Translations under genes and position numbers: made by a program
Part shown: one piece after another, positions 46,698 to 55,060 of the stretch
How positions within the stretch are numbered: the first letter of the stretch is position 1
How the letters are laid out: each line of letters opens with the position of its first letter
From: Lachnospiraceae bacterium
Lineage (GTDB): Bacteria > Bacillota > Clostridia > Lachnospirales > Lachnospiraceae
Length of the DNA: 64,000 bases
Assembly: GCA_017620255.1 (NCBI GenBank)
Contig: JAFZQU010000001.1
Coordinates: 1-64,000 of the forward strand
Reading direction: 5' to 3'
Notes under the pieces: model-generated
What the model was told of the DNA's origin: nothing
The model's input: the letters and a program-made list of their open reading frames with translations, nothing else
Database searches by the model: none

Positions 46698-48363
46698 CTT
46701 TTTTCTTCTTAAATCCTTTCGTGCTGTACGCCCAGAATTTGTTGAGCAGGTAATTGACCGGCACTGTGAAGAGCAGGTTCAGGAAGGGCGAGAGATATTT
46801 GGAAACGCCGAGCCCCCTGATCCAGAGGGTGCCGAGCAGATTGTTCAGAATGATCCCCGAAAAACCGTAAGAGAGATAGGTTTTCAAAAGCGTTTTCGGA
46901 GCAGACCGCTTTTCGCCGGGCTTCACGGAAAAAACAAGCCGGCTGTTCAGATTATAGGACCAGAGCACACTGATCAGAAAGCCCATGGTATTGCCTGCCA
47001 TGTAATCATAATTCCAATGCAGCGGTTTCAGAAGGAACAGACAGGTCAGATAGACCGTATAGGACACGCAGGCATTGGACACGCCAATCATGGCGAATTT
47101 GACAAAACGGAAGAATTCTTCCCAGTTTTTTTCATCCCATTTCGGATAGATCCGTGTCAGGATGGGAGACAAAACGAGGCGTGCCGTTTTTTCCAGAAGG
47201 CTCCAGATCATACGCATGCCGCGGCAAAACGCCCAGAAGAAGGCAGAGAGATATTTTCGTTTAGCTGTCTGAAATCCTCTGTTTTGCAGGGTGTTGAAAA
47301 ACTTGTTTCTGGAAAAGTGCGGTACGGCCGACCGGAACAGGCTCTGATTTCTGCGCAATGCTTTTTGGAAAGGGACCTCCCCGCACACCATGTTTTCCTT
47401 TACGGCCTCAAAGGCTTTTCTTCCTTTTTCGGAATGGATGAGAAGAAGCGAAGTGCCTTTTCCGTCGTTCAGGGCAGGAGCCACTTTGTCGATGCCCCAG
47501 AAATCGGCGATCGTGATGTCCGCCGTCAGTTTCGGGATCTTCTTAAAAGCGCAGGCGTGGCAGGCAGGCCGCAGACAGAGGTCTGAGAGAAAGCCGTTCA
47601 TGAACGGATCGTGAAAGGCAGGATAGTTTCTATCGGTATGGCCGTCAGCGTAGGAAACGGCTGTGCCAAGCTGCAGGCCGGATGCATTCCACCCCTTGTC
47701 TTTGTTGCGGAAACGGAAAGACACGACCTTTGATCCGGCGTTTTCTTCCAGATAGCGGATATAGCTTTCAAATACGCTTGGAGAGGGGACGCCGTGACAG
47801 ATAAAATCAACCAGCAGAAGGTTCTCATATTCCTTACCGAGAAAACTCTTCAGGCCGGCGCACTGGCACGGGGTGCCGACAAACAGCACGGGCCTTGCAG
47901 CTGAAAGATGATCCCTGATCTGTGTATATACGGTGTTCAGATCGCTTTGGACATATTTGGAGCCCTGCAGGGCGTTCAGACCGGACGCGTGATCAACACA
48001 GACATGGACGGCCTTCATCTGATCATCCAGTCTGCATCCGCAGACAATACCGCCTCTTTTGAGATGATCATCGGCAAACAGTGTGAAGATGCCGCCGGAG
48101 GAACTCTGTTCACGGATGCCGTCATCCGTATGATAACCGCCGTAGGAAACAGGAGATGCAAGAGAATCCGTATCGGAAAACGGATAGCGCAGGGGGCAGA
48201 CCTGTTCGCATTTCCCGCACTGCAGGCAGTCCTGCATGGAAACCACGGGATACAGGAAGCCTTCGGCATCGCTTTGCATGGTGATGCAATGCGCGGGGCA
48301 TGCCTGCATACAGGCGCCGCAGCCGACGCACTCTGTTTTGTTGTCGTCACGGATCGTTATCAC
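46675..48363 (-). CDS. Ferredoxin/F420-dehydrogenase-beta-like protein fused to GtrA
   Basis: This is a 562-residue fusion. Residues 1-60 hold two 4Fe-4S sites: C12, C15, C18, C22 and C46, C49, C52, C56. Residues to about 360 match the coenzyme F420 hydrogenase/dehydrogenase beta domains (VGTPCQCAGLK, DFICHGVPS), which in many polysaccharide loci sit beside a pyruvyltransferase, as here. After a basic linker, residues about 410-550 form a four-helix GtrA domain (FFRFVKFAMIGVSNA), the presumed flippase for undecaprenyl-phosphate sugars. The GTG start overlaps the previous stop (GTGA), with GGGAG eight bases upstream. Both halves look intact. The role is unclear. Confidence 0.85.
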   Translation of the reverse strand: MITIRDDNKTECVGCGACMQACPAHCITMQSDAEGFLYPVVSMQDCLQCGKCEQVCPLRYPFSDTDSLASPVSYGGYHTDDGIREQSSSGGIFTLFADDHLKRGGIVCGCRLDDQMKAVHVCVDHASGLNALQGSKYVQSDLNTVYTQIRDHLSAARPVLFVGTPCQCAGLKSFLGKEYENLLLVDFICHGVPSPSVFESYIRYLEENAGSKVVSFRFRNKDKGWNASGLQLGTAVSYADGHTDRNYPAFHDPFMNGFLSDLCLRPACHACAFKKIPKLTADITIADFWGIDKVAPALNDGKGTSLLLIHSEKGRKAFEAVKENMVCGEVPFQKALRRNQSLFRSAVPHFSRNKFFNTLQNRGFQTAKRKYLSAFFWAFCRGMRMIWSLLEKTARLVLSPILTRIYPKWDEKNWEEFFRFVKFAMIGVSNACVSYTVYLTCLFLLKPLHWNYDYMAGNTMGFLISVLWSYNLNSRLVFSVKPGEKRSAPKTLLKTYLSYGFSGIILNNLLGTLWIRGLGVSKYLSPFLNLLFTVPVNYLLNKFWAYSTKGFKKKKDEKNNPA

Positions 48364-49454
48364 TTTGATACTCCCAGATTTTTCCGAAGATAATTCATGG
48401 ATTTTTCTTTTTCGACAGCGAGTGTCTCACGGATCCGTTCCCTGTCATAGTGCACATCCAGAGCAAGATCGTTCACATCGCTGCCCTGTTCGATCTGAAA
48501 CAGTTCCGTCAGGCTGTCGATGCGTGACTTGAAACGTTTGCAGGGAATGATACAGATCTTTTTGGAGAACAGGATCGAGAATAATATGCCATGATAGGAA
48601 TTCGTGCAAACATGCGTGGCATTCCTGAACAGCCAGACAAATTCAAGCGGTCCCAGATCAACGATACAGCGGTCCACAAAAGAAGCCTTGTAACCGTAGC
48701 GGCCGATCTCCACGACCGGGATATTGTATTTTTCCTTTAACCGTCCGGCGTATTCATAGACCGTATCGTCTTTCTGCATAATGTAAACGAGAATGAATTC
48801 TTTGTAAGGGATCCTGATCTTAGCGGATTCAGCAAGCGCTTCCCATTGCGAAACAGGGATCAGAAGCGTCGGGTCGATCAGCTGCAGGGCATCCCTGCCC
48901 GTCAGTTTTTTCACCGTACCGATCGCCTCTTTTTCACGTACGGAAATATCACCGAGTTCGTTCAGATATTCCCGGATCCTTTTCAGATATCTTACGGGGA
49001 CCGTGGAACTCCCGAAACTCGGGGCGTAGGAAAATTTCTTCTGCGGATCCTTTTCAAATGCCAGGTAGTAGGGGGATTCGATCCCGCAGGTGATGAACGT
49101 GTTCCAGATCTGGTCGCTTCCGCAGATGTATTTGTCATAGGCAGGCGGATCGTTGAACAGCGCTTTTGCACTATAGTATGTCCTGCTCATGGACAGATAG
49201 CGTTCCCGAAAGGCGGCAAAGCGTTTTTTGCGGCGGACACGTGCGTGCATCGTACGCAATCCGGCAAAAATGACTTTCGGATTTTTAACGACCGGAAACA
49301 TGCGGACCATATCGGTGAAACGGATAAACCACTGCCTGTAATCGATCAGATGCGCTTCGACGCCGCATTCCTCGCATGCGCTTTTCAGTGCATAGGCCTG
49401 CAGCGCACCGCCGAAATTATTCACAAAATGAAATGTGATGATACCAGTTTTCAA
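48360..49454 (-). CDS. Polysaccharide pyruvyltransferase family protein
   Basis: This is a 364-residue GT-B-like protein of the CsaB/WcaK family. Opening: FHFVNNFGGALQAYAL; later YICGSDQIWN, FSYAPSFGSS and CTNSYHGILFSILF are hallmark blocks. Members add pyruvyl ketals to sugars from PEP, though many in this branch are unproven. The start is TTG at 49454, supported by GAGG eight bases upstream; no ATG fits. It leads the minus-strand operon from its own promoter. The paired F420-dehydrogenase-like gene is typical of this branch. Confidence 0.9.
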   Translation of the reverse strand: MKTGIITFHFVNNFGGALQAYALKSACEECGVEAHLIDYRQWFIRFTDMVRMFPVVKNPKVIFAGLRTMHARVRRKKRFAAFRERYLSMSRTYYSAKALFNDPPAYDKYICGSDQIWNTFITCGIESPYYLAFEKDPQKKFSYAPSFGSSTVPVRYLKRIREYLNELGDISVREKEAIGTVKKLTGRDALQLIDPTLLIPVSQWEALAESAKIRIPYKEFILVYIMQKDDTVYEYAGRLKEKYNIPVVEIGRYGYKASFVDRCIVDLGPLEFVWLFRNATHVCTNSYHGILFSILFSKKICIIPCKRFKSRIDSLTELFQIEQGSDVNDLALDVHYDRERIRETLAVEKEKSMNYLRKNLGVSK

Positions 49455-49481
49455 CGAAAAAACCTCATTTGATTTTTCTAT

Positions 49482-49510
49482 ATTTTATCAAAACGCGCCC
49501 GATACCACAA
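49482..49510 (-). promoter_or_regulatory. Predicted promoter, minus-strand operon
   Basis: On the minus strand: TTGTGG (49510-49505), a 17-base spacer, TAAAAT (49487-49482). It lies back to back with the plus-strand promoter; the two -35 boxes are seven bases apart. Confidence 0.55.
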
Positions 49511-49517
49511 CTGATTA

Positions 49518-49546
49518 TTGCCGAGGCGGCAAAATCATAATATAAT
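49518..49546 (+). promoter_or_regulatory. Predicted promoter, plus-strand GT-C/acyltransferase operon
   Basis: TTGCCG (49518-49523), a 17-base spacer, perfect TATAAT (49541-49546). It probably drives the run of genes from 49570 to about 61536. Confidence 0.7.
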
Positions 49547-49569
49547 CTGATATATGCGAGGAAAGAAAG

Positions 49570-51285
49570 ATGTTTTATGAGGTTCTGATCGGATCACTGG
49601 CCGTATTTACACTGGTCACGGTGATCCTGACACTGGTTTTTCGGAAAAAAGATTCAGAAGGATCTGTTTTGGAGAAGTTTTCCTCCGGTCTGATCCTGTT
49701 TCTTGACAGATTCCATATTCTCTTCACGATACTCATTTTTCTGGTGTTTCTGTTTACCAGACTCTATTATCTGGGACTGATCCCTGCCGGCATTCATGTG
49801 GATGAACTCGGTATGGCGTATGATGCTTTTTCCTTATCCCGCTACGGCATGGACAGGCATCATGTGCATTTTCCCGTCTATCTGGAAAATTACGGTGGCG
49901 GACAGTCGGTCATGTATGCGTATCTGACAGCCATGCTGCTGAAAGTATTTCCCTATTCCGTTAAGATCATCCGCCTGCCGGCAGTGCTTTGCGGATGCAT
50001 GGCTTTTATCGCTTCGTTCTTTCTGGTCAAAGACATCGCGCACGGATATTTTACGGACACAAAGAGTGAGAAGGCACCGGAGAGGGCAGTTGCACTGCTT
50101 GGGCCGCTGCTTGTGACCGTTATGCCGTATTACCTGACTTCGGAGCGCTGGGGGCTTGATTGCAACCTGTTCCTGAGTTTTGCAACGGTCGCACTGTTTC
50201 TCACGGTCAGAGCCGTTTTGTCCGGAAAACGGCCGTTCTATGTGCTGGCAGGACTTGTCTGGGGCCTTGCCCTTTATACCTATGCGGTCTCTTACCTGAT
50301 CATTCCGCTTTTTGTCCTGTTTCTGGCGGTATATCTGGTCTGCCTGCGGCGGGAAAAGAAAACGGTCCTTGATCTCGTTTCTTTTCTGATCCCGCTGATC
50401 TTACTCGGCATTCCGCTGGTGCTCTTCCAGATGGTCAACATGGGATTACTGGATGCCTTTACGCTTGGTCTGTCCGATTTCAGACCGCTTAAATTCTACA
50501 GGGCTTCCGAATTCAGCTTCCATAATGCGTTCAAAAATCTGCCCTGTGTCTTCATGGCGATGTTTGCAAGTGACGGCCTGCTCTATGATGCACTGCCCGT
50601 GTTCGGGCCGGTATACCCCTGCATGATCCCGCTCCTTCTGTATGGTGCGGTCCTGGCAATTTATGATACGGTGAGTTCCATCAGACGCAGGAGCGTTTCC
50701 CTGATCGCGGTCATCGTGCTGTTTTTCGTGGCATCCTGGCTTGTGTTCCCGCTTCTGACAGATCCGGGGCTTGGAAACATGAACGTGATCTATGTATGCT
50801 TTCTGGTCTTTATCGTCTACGGCATTGTTTCGCTTGGCAGGATCTTTAAGCGGAGCGTGATGGTCTGTCTGCTCTGTATGGGCCTGTCGTTTCTCCTGTT
50901 TGTGAACTTCTACTTCAGGGAACAGAATGAAGTATACGGATTGCATACGCTCTTTTATACCACGAAACCCGGAGATGTGATCGCTTATGCCAGACAGCAG
51001 TATGATCCGCAGCATCAGAAAAAACTGTATGTGTGCCTGGATTACAGCGATATCGATCTGCAGAATCTGTTCGCGGGACTCTACGATCAGGTGCCGGCAG
51101 AGATGTGGACACCGGATGGAGAGGACTACGGAAATATCCGGCTGAACCTTCCGGAGGAGTTCGATCCGGAAGAGGATGCGGTCTATATCATCGGCGAAGA
51201 CTGGGGCGGGGTGATCTCTTATCTGCTCTCGCTCGGTTTTCATGATGACGTGACATTTGATAAAGAGATCATATTATACCGGTAA
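49570..51285 (+). CDS. PMT/ArnT-like GT-C glycosyltransferase, copy 1
   Basis: This is a 571-residue polytopic protein. The first outer loop reads IPAGIHVDELGMAYDA, with the acidic D-E pair typical of ArnT/PMT-type (GT39/GT83) enzymes; LENYGGGQSVMYAYLT and TSERWGLDCNLFLS follow. A ~130-residue extracytoplasmic tail ends in DWGGVISYLLSLGF. A close paralogue lies at 59878, at the other end of this operon. GAGGAAAG precedes the ATG. Expected to transfer a lipid-linked sugar outside the cell. Confidence 0.85.
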   Translation: MFYEVLIGSLAVFTLVTVILTLVFRKKDSEGSVLEKFSSGLILFLDRFHILFTILIFLVFLFTRLYYLGLIPAGIHVDELGMAYDAFSLSRYGMDRHHVHFPVYLENYGGGQSVMYAYLTAMLLKVFPYSVKIIRLPAVLCGCMAFIASFFLVKDIAHGYFTDTKSEKAPERAVALLGPLLVTVMPYYLTSERWGLDCNLFLSFATVALFLTVRAVLSGKRPFYVLAGLVWGLALYTYAVSYLIIPLFVLFLAVYLVCLRREKKTVLDLVSFLIPLILLGIPLVLFQMVNMGLLDAFTLGLSDFRPLKFYRASEFSFHNAFKNLPCVFMAMFASDGLLYDALPVFGPVYPCMIPLLLYGAVLAIYDTVSSIRRRSVSLIAVIVLFFVASWLVFPLLTDPGLGNMNVIYVCFLVFIVYGIVSLGRIFKRSVMVCLLCMGLSFLLFVNFYFREQNEVYGLHTLFYTTKPGDVIAYARQQYDPQHQKKLYVCLDYSDIDLQNLFAGLYDQVPAEMWTPDGEDYGNIRLNLPEEFDPEEDAVYIIGEDWGGVISYLLSLGFHDDVTFDKEIILYR

Positions 51286-51302
51286 ATGGTGGAATGCCGA
51301 AC

Positions 51303-53465
51303 ATGAAATGGTTAGATGAGATCAAACAACATCCGAAACGCCTTCTGCTCTTTCTATTGCTTAGCGTATTGTCTTTGGCAGGATGTCTGTTCTATGAACA
51401 TATGCTCTCCAAGGAATACACGGGAGAGATCGGTCTATCCGTGAAAGTGATCACGGAAAGCCAGCCGGTCGCCCTGTCCGCAGGAGACTATCAGATCGCT
51501 TTTCAGTATACCGCAGGATCAGACCATGCCTTTTCCATTGTAACGCGTGATGGAGATATTCTGTACGAAACCGTTTTACCGGCGGGGCAGGATCTTTCCC
51601 ATCAGGCGGCTTTCACCGTTCCCGAAGAAGACTGCAGGATCACGCTGGACGCTTCCGTACAGGAAGACCCTGTTGACTGTTCAAAGATCACGCTGTTTTC
51701 CGAAAAGGAGATCTATCATGATTCCGCCGTCAAGGCAGGACTTTTGTTTCTCTGCTGCATGGCCCTGCTTTTGTTTGCTTTCACTTCTCATTTCCGGGCG
51801 GCATCCGGCATGCAAAAGGGACTCTGGGGGCTGTTAGCCTTATCTGTGATCGTGCGTACCCTTCCGTTCTGGATGAATCATTATAAGTGCGGTTATGACG
51901 GCTTCTTTCACTGCTCGCGGATCGCGGGGATCGCGGATGCGCTTGTTGACGGCCAGTTTCCGGCGACGATCTATCCCTACTGCTATAACGGGTTCGGCGT
52001 ATTGGGCAGAATGTATCCGCAGCTGTTCCTGTATCCGGTTTCCCTGTTGCGCTTTCTGCCGGTATCGGTACTTGGCTGCTACCAGATCCTGTTTATCCTG
52101 ACAGGCATCTTCTCGGCCGCTATCATGTACTACAGCGTCAGATCCGTAACAAAGTCCGAGCTCTCCGCAACGCTTGCTTCTCTTTTTTACAGTGTCAGTA
52201 TCTATCACCTGCAGGATGTGTTCTACAGGAACGCCCTGGGGGAAGTCATTGCGATGGGCTTTATGCCCCTGCTCATAGCCGGCATCATGCATATCCTGAA
52301 AAAGGACAGGAAAAGAGGGATCCTCGAATTCGTCATTGCCTGTACGGGGATCGCGCAGAGCCATGTCATAGGCGTCATCCTGGCAGCCCTGCTGATCTTT
52401 GTCCTGCTCTTGCTGCATGTACGGAAAGTATTTACGCAAAAGATCTGGTGTGATCTGCTGATCGCAGGAGCACTGACCGTAGCGGTCAACATGGGCCTGC
52501 TCCTTCCCCTGGTCACATATATGCGCGCCGGATTGAACACGGAAATACTGAAGCCGGAGGTATTTGGCTTTGGCGGTACCGTTCTGACGATCTTCGGATT
52601 TGATTACAATCACGTTCCGCCGCTTGGCATCTCAGGCCTGGCTTTTTTCCTGATCATGGCCGTTGCATTGTTTGCCGGATATAAGAGTGATAAAAATGAT
52701 GAACAGTCTGCCGGATGGACCGGAAAGTTCCTGATCGTGAGCCTTCTCTTTGCAATTCTTTCCCTGCGTCACCTTCCCTGGGCAAAGATCGCGCAGATGG
52801 GCGCAGTCGGAACTGCGGCTACTTATATCCAGTTCCCGTACAGATTCCTGACGATCTCAACCGTGACACTGGCCTTTGGAGCGGGGATCGCGCTTCCGGA
52901 TCTTGCCGGCCGCATTAAAAACCATGTATATGAGACGATAACATACGTTCTTGTTTCGATATTTGTCATTCTTGCCGGTTTCCATTCCTCTCTGAACTGG
53001 ATGCCTGTAAAAGGGCACGCCGACAGACTTTACGGAGGGCTGGATCTGATGCTCGTGCAGGAATATCTTCCGCGTGAGACAGGTCCCGGATGCGCTGTGC
53101 ATGACGATCTCTTCACGTCCAACCCGAATATCAGCGTGACGCTCTATGAGAAAGAAGGGACCCACATCGTCTGCCAGTTCTTCGTGTCAGAGGAATATAA
53201 TCATATTGATTTTCCCCTGTTTTATTATCCGGGATATGAGGCGTCTTACTATGTGCCTTCACACATGGAGGGGATCAGCCTGCCTGTGGAGCGTGGGGAT
53301 GAGGGAAGGATCCGGGTCGTTCTGCCGAACACACCGGAAGTGGCGGCGCTTGATATTCAGTATAAGGGAATGTGGTATTATAAGATCGGATACGCGGTAT
53401 CGGTCCTGACAGGAGCTGTGCTGATCCTCTGGATGATCCCGTTCCGTAAGAAACTAAAACAATAG
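51303..53465 (+). CDS. YfhO-like GT-C protein with N-terminal beta domain, copy 1
   Basis: This is a 720-residue protein: a short cytoplasmic start, one helix, an extracytoplasmic beta-rich domain (about 35-140; LSAGDYQIAFQYT), then about eleven helices and a soluble tail with FPLFYYPGYEASYY. The outer-loop acidic motif is Y-D199-GFFHCSR. It is a close paralogue of 55061 and a more distant one of 44448. An in-frame ATG at 51294 abuts GGTGGA; the ATG at 51303 is nine bases from it and preferred. It forms a pair with the acyltransferase that follows. Confidence 0.82.
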   Translation: MKWLDEIKQHPKRLLLFLLLSVLSLAGCLFYEHMLSKEYTGEIGLSVKVITESQPVALSAGDYQIAFQYTAGSDHAFSIVTRDGDILYETVLPAGQDLSHQAAFTVPEEDCRITLDASVQEDPVDCSKITLFSEKEIYHDSAVKAGLLFLCCMALLLFAFTSHFRAASGMQKGLWGLLALSVIVRTLPFWMNHYKCGYDGFFHCSRIAGIADALVDGQFPATIYPYCYNGFGVLGRMYPQLFLYPVSLLRFLPVSVLGCYQILFILTGIFSAAIMYYSVRSVTKSELSATLASLFYSVSIYHLQDVFYRNALGEVIAMGFMPLLIAGIMHILKKDRKRGILEFVIACTGIAQSHVIGVILAALLIFVLLLLHVRKVFTQKIWCDLLIAGALTVAVNMGLLLPLVTYMRAGLNTEILKPEVFGFGGTVLTIFGFDYNHVPPLGISGLAFFLIMAVALFAGYKSDKNDEQSAGWTGKFLIVSLLFAILSLRHLPWAKIAQMGAVGTAATYIQFPYRFLTISTVTLAFGAGIALPDLAGRIKNHVYETITYVLVSIFVILAGFHSSLNWMPVKGHADRLYGGLDLMLVQEYLPRETGPGCAVHDDLFTSNPNISVTLYEKEGTHIVCQFFVSEEYNHIDFPLFYYPGYEASYYVPSHMEGISLPVERGDEGRIRVVLPNTPEVAALDIQYKGMWYYKIGYAVSVLTGAVLILWMIPFRKKLKQ

Positions 53466-53478
53466 TTGAGGCTTTGAA

Positions 53479-55041
53479 ATGTCGGTCAAAAAGTTTATTA
53501 TCCTATTTCTGGCAGAGATCCTTATGATCGGGGCAGTGGGCGCTCTTTTATTTACGCATAACAGGGAGCAGGCCGTTCTGAATCCGGATCTTTCGGCATG
53601 GGAATCAAGGATCACCACCTATACGGACGGGAAATGGCATGCGGATGAAGCGCTCTATCCGGACGATGCAGAAGAAGGCAGCGAGACTGATCTGATCTAC
53701 GGGCCGTTTTTTGCACTTCCTGCCGGATGCTACAGCGTTTCGGTCGACTACAGCTGTGATGCGGATCAGACGTTTGCCGTCTATTCCTTCCGGAACGGCA
53801 ACAGGATCCTGCGGCATGAACCGGAGATCCTGCCCGCGGGCGGTGAACAGGTCACTTATCACTTTACGCTGCTTGGAAGCGTGGACGATCTTGAGATCCG
53901 GATGCACTATAACGGTACGGGAAATCTGGACATCCGGAACATTAACGTCGTTCCCAGTGCGTTCCTGCTTAGGGAAACATTTATCGTGCTCGTACTGGTC
54001 TGCTTTATCCTGAACATATGTCTGCTGATCATATATAAAAAGCGTACGGAGGAAGCGGAGAGTTCGCGTGAAATATGGATCGATCTGTGCCGCGGGTCCG
54101 GCATGCTGCTTGTCCTGCTCGGACACACGGAGTTCCCGTTTGTCTGGCTGATCTTCGGATTCCATATGCCGTTGTTCTTTATCCTTTCCGGGTACCTCTA
54201 CACGGATAAGACGGATGGTGCGGCCTATATCCGCAAACTGTTCAGGAGATACATGATCCCGTATTTCCTGCTCTGCGGGATCAATCTGGTGATCACGCTG
54301 GTCAAGACCGCCATCGATACAAGGATCTCAATCCCTATGATCTTAGGATATCTGAGAGAGATCGTGTATGCGGGAAAAGAACTGCCGGATTGTCTGCCGT
54401 TATGGTTTCTTCCGGCACTGTTCCTGACCATGACAGGGATGTATTTTCTGCACAGGATCGGTTCGAAAGCGCTCCGCGCCGGGATTGTTCTGTTATGCGC
54501 AGTCACGGTTGCACTCATGGCACATTTCGAATGTCCCGATCTGCCATGGACTCTGGGTCCGGCCTTGATAGGACTTGTATTTGCGGAGACCGGATATCTG
54601 ATCAGACAATACGACCTGATCCGGAAGATAGACGGTATCAGGCTTCGCGACAAAATACCGTTGCTGCTTGTGATCCTGGTCTGCGGGATCCACGTTGTAA
54701 AACTGAATGGCAGCGTCAGCGTACGCTCCATGAAATACGGCCATTTCCCGCTCTGGATCTGCGGGGCGGTGCTGCTGTCCGTGTTTGTGATGGCAGTGTC
54801 CTGCGGCCTATGCAGGAAACGGGCGTTAACGGCGTTTCTGCCGGTGATCGCACTTGGCCGGAACACCCTGCTGTTTTTCGCGTTTGATTTTTGCATGTGG
54901 CATTTTTCGAATGATATCCTGCAGGCGCTTCTACATTATCATGCATGGTATCATGTATTCCTGCTGAAGCTGACCCTGCTGATCCTTGTGCAGTTTGCGT
55001 GGTACTACGGCAGAAGGATGATCTGCCGCAGAAAACAATAA
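53479..55041 (+). CDS. Acyltransferase-3 protein with extracytoplasmic beta domain, copy 1 (fucose-4-O-acetylase type)
   Basis: This 520-residue protein has a first helix (about 5-24), an extracytoplasmic beta-rich domain (about 30-165; FALPAGCYSVSVDY, YNGTGNLDIRNI), a helix, then a ten-helix acyltransferase-3 domain. The R-x10-H motif is intact in CRGSGMLLVLLGH; MPLFFILSGYLY and RRYMIPYFLL place it nearest the COG3594 fucose/NodX-like branch. It should O-acylate a surface sugar. An N-terminal beta domain is not standard for this family. GAGG is seven bases upstream of the ATG. Confidence 0.87.
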   Translation: MSVKKFIILFLAEILMIGAVGALLFTHNREQAVLNPDLSAWESRITTYTDGKWHADEALYPDDAEEGSETDLIYGPFFALPAGCYSVSVDYSCDADQTFAVYSFRNGNRILRHEPEILPAGGEQVTYHFTLLGSVDDLEIRMHYNGTGNLDIRNINVVPSAFLLRETFIVLVLVCFILNICLLIIYKKRTEEAESSREIWIDLCRGSGMLLVLLGHTEFPFVWLIFGFHMPLFFILSGYLYTDKTDGAAYIRKLFRRYMIPYFLLCGINLVITLVKTAIDTRISIPMILGYLREIVYAGKELPDCLPLWFLPALFLTMTGMYFLHRIGSKALRAGIVLLCAVTVALMAHFECPDLPWTLGPALIGLVFAETGYLIRQYDLIRKIDGIRLRDKIPLLLVILVCGIHVVKLNGSVSVRSMKYGHFPLWICGAVLLSVFVMAVSCGLCRKRALTAFLPVIALGRNTLLFFAFDFCMWHFSNDILQALLHYHAWYHVFLLKLTLLILVQFAWYYGRRMICRRKQ

Positions 55042-55060
55042 ATATACACCGGTGACAAAC

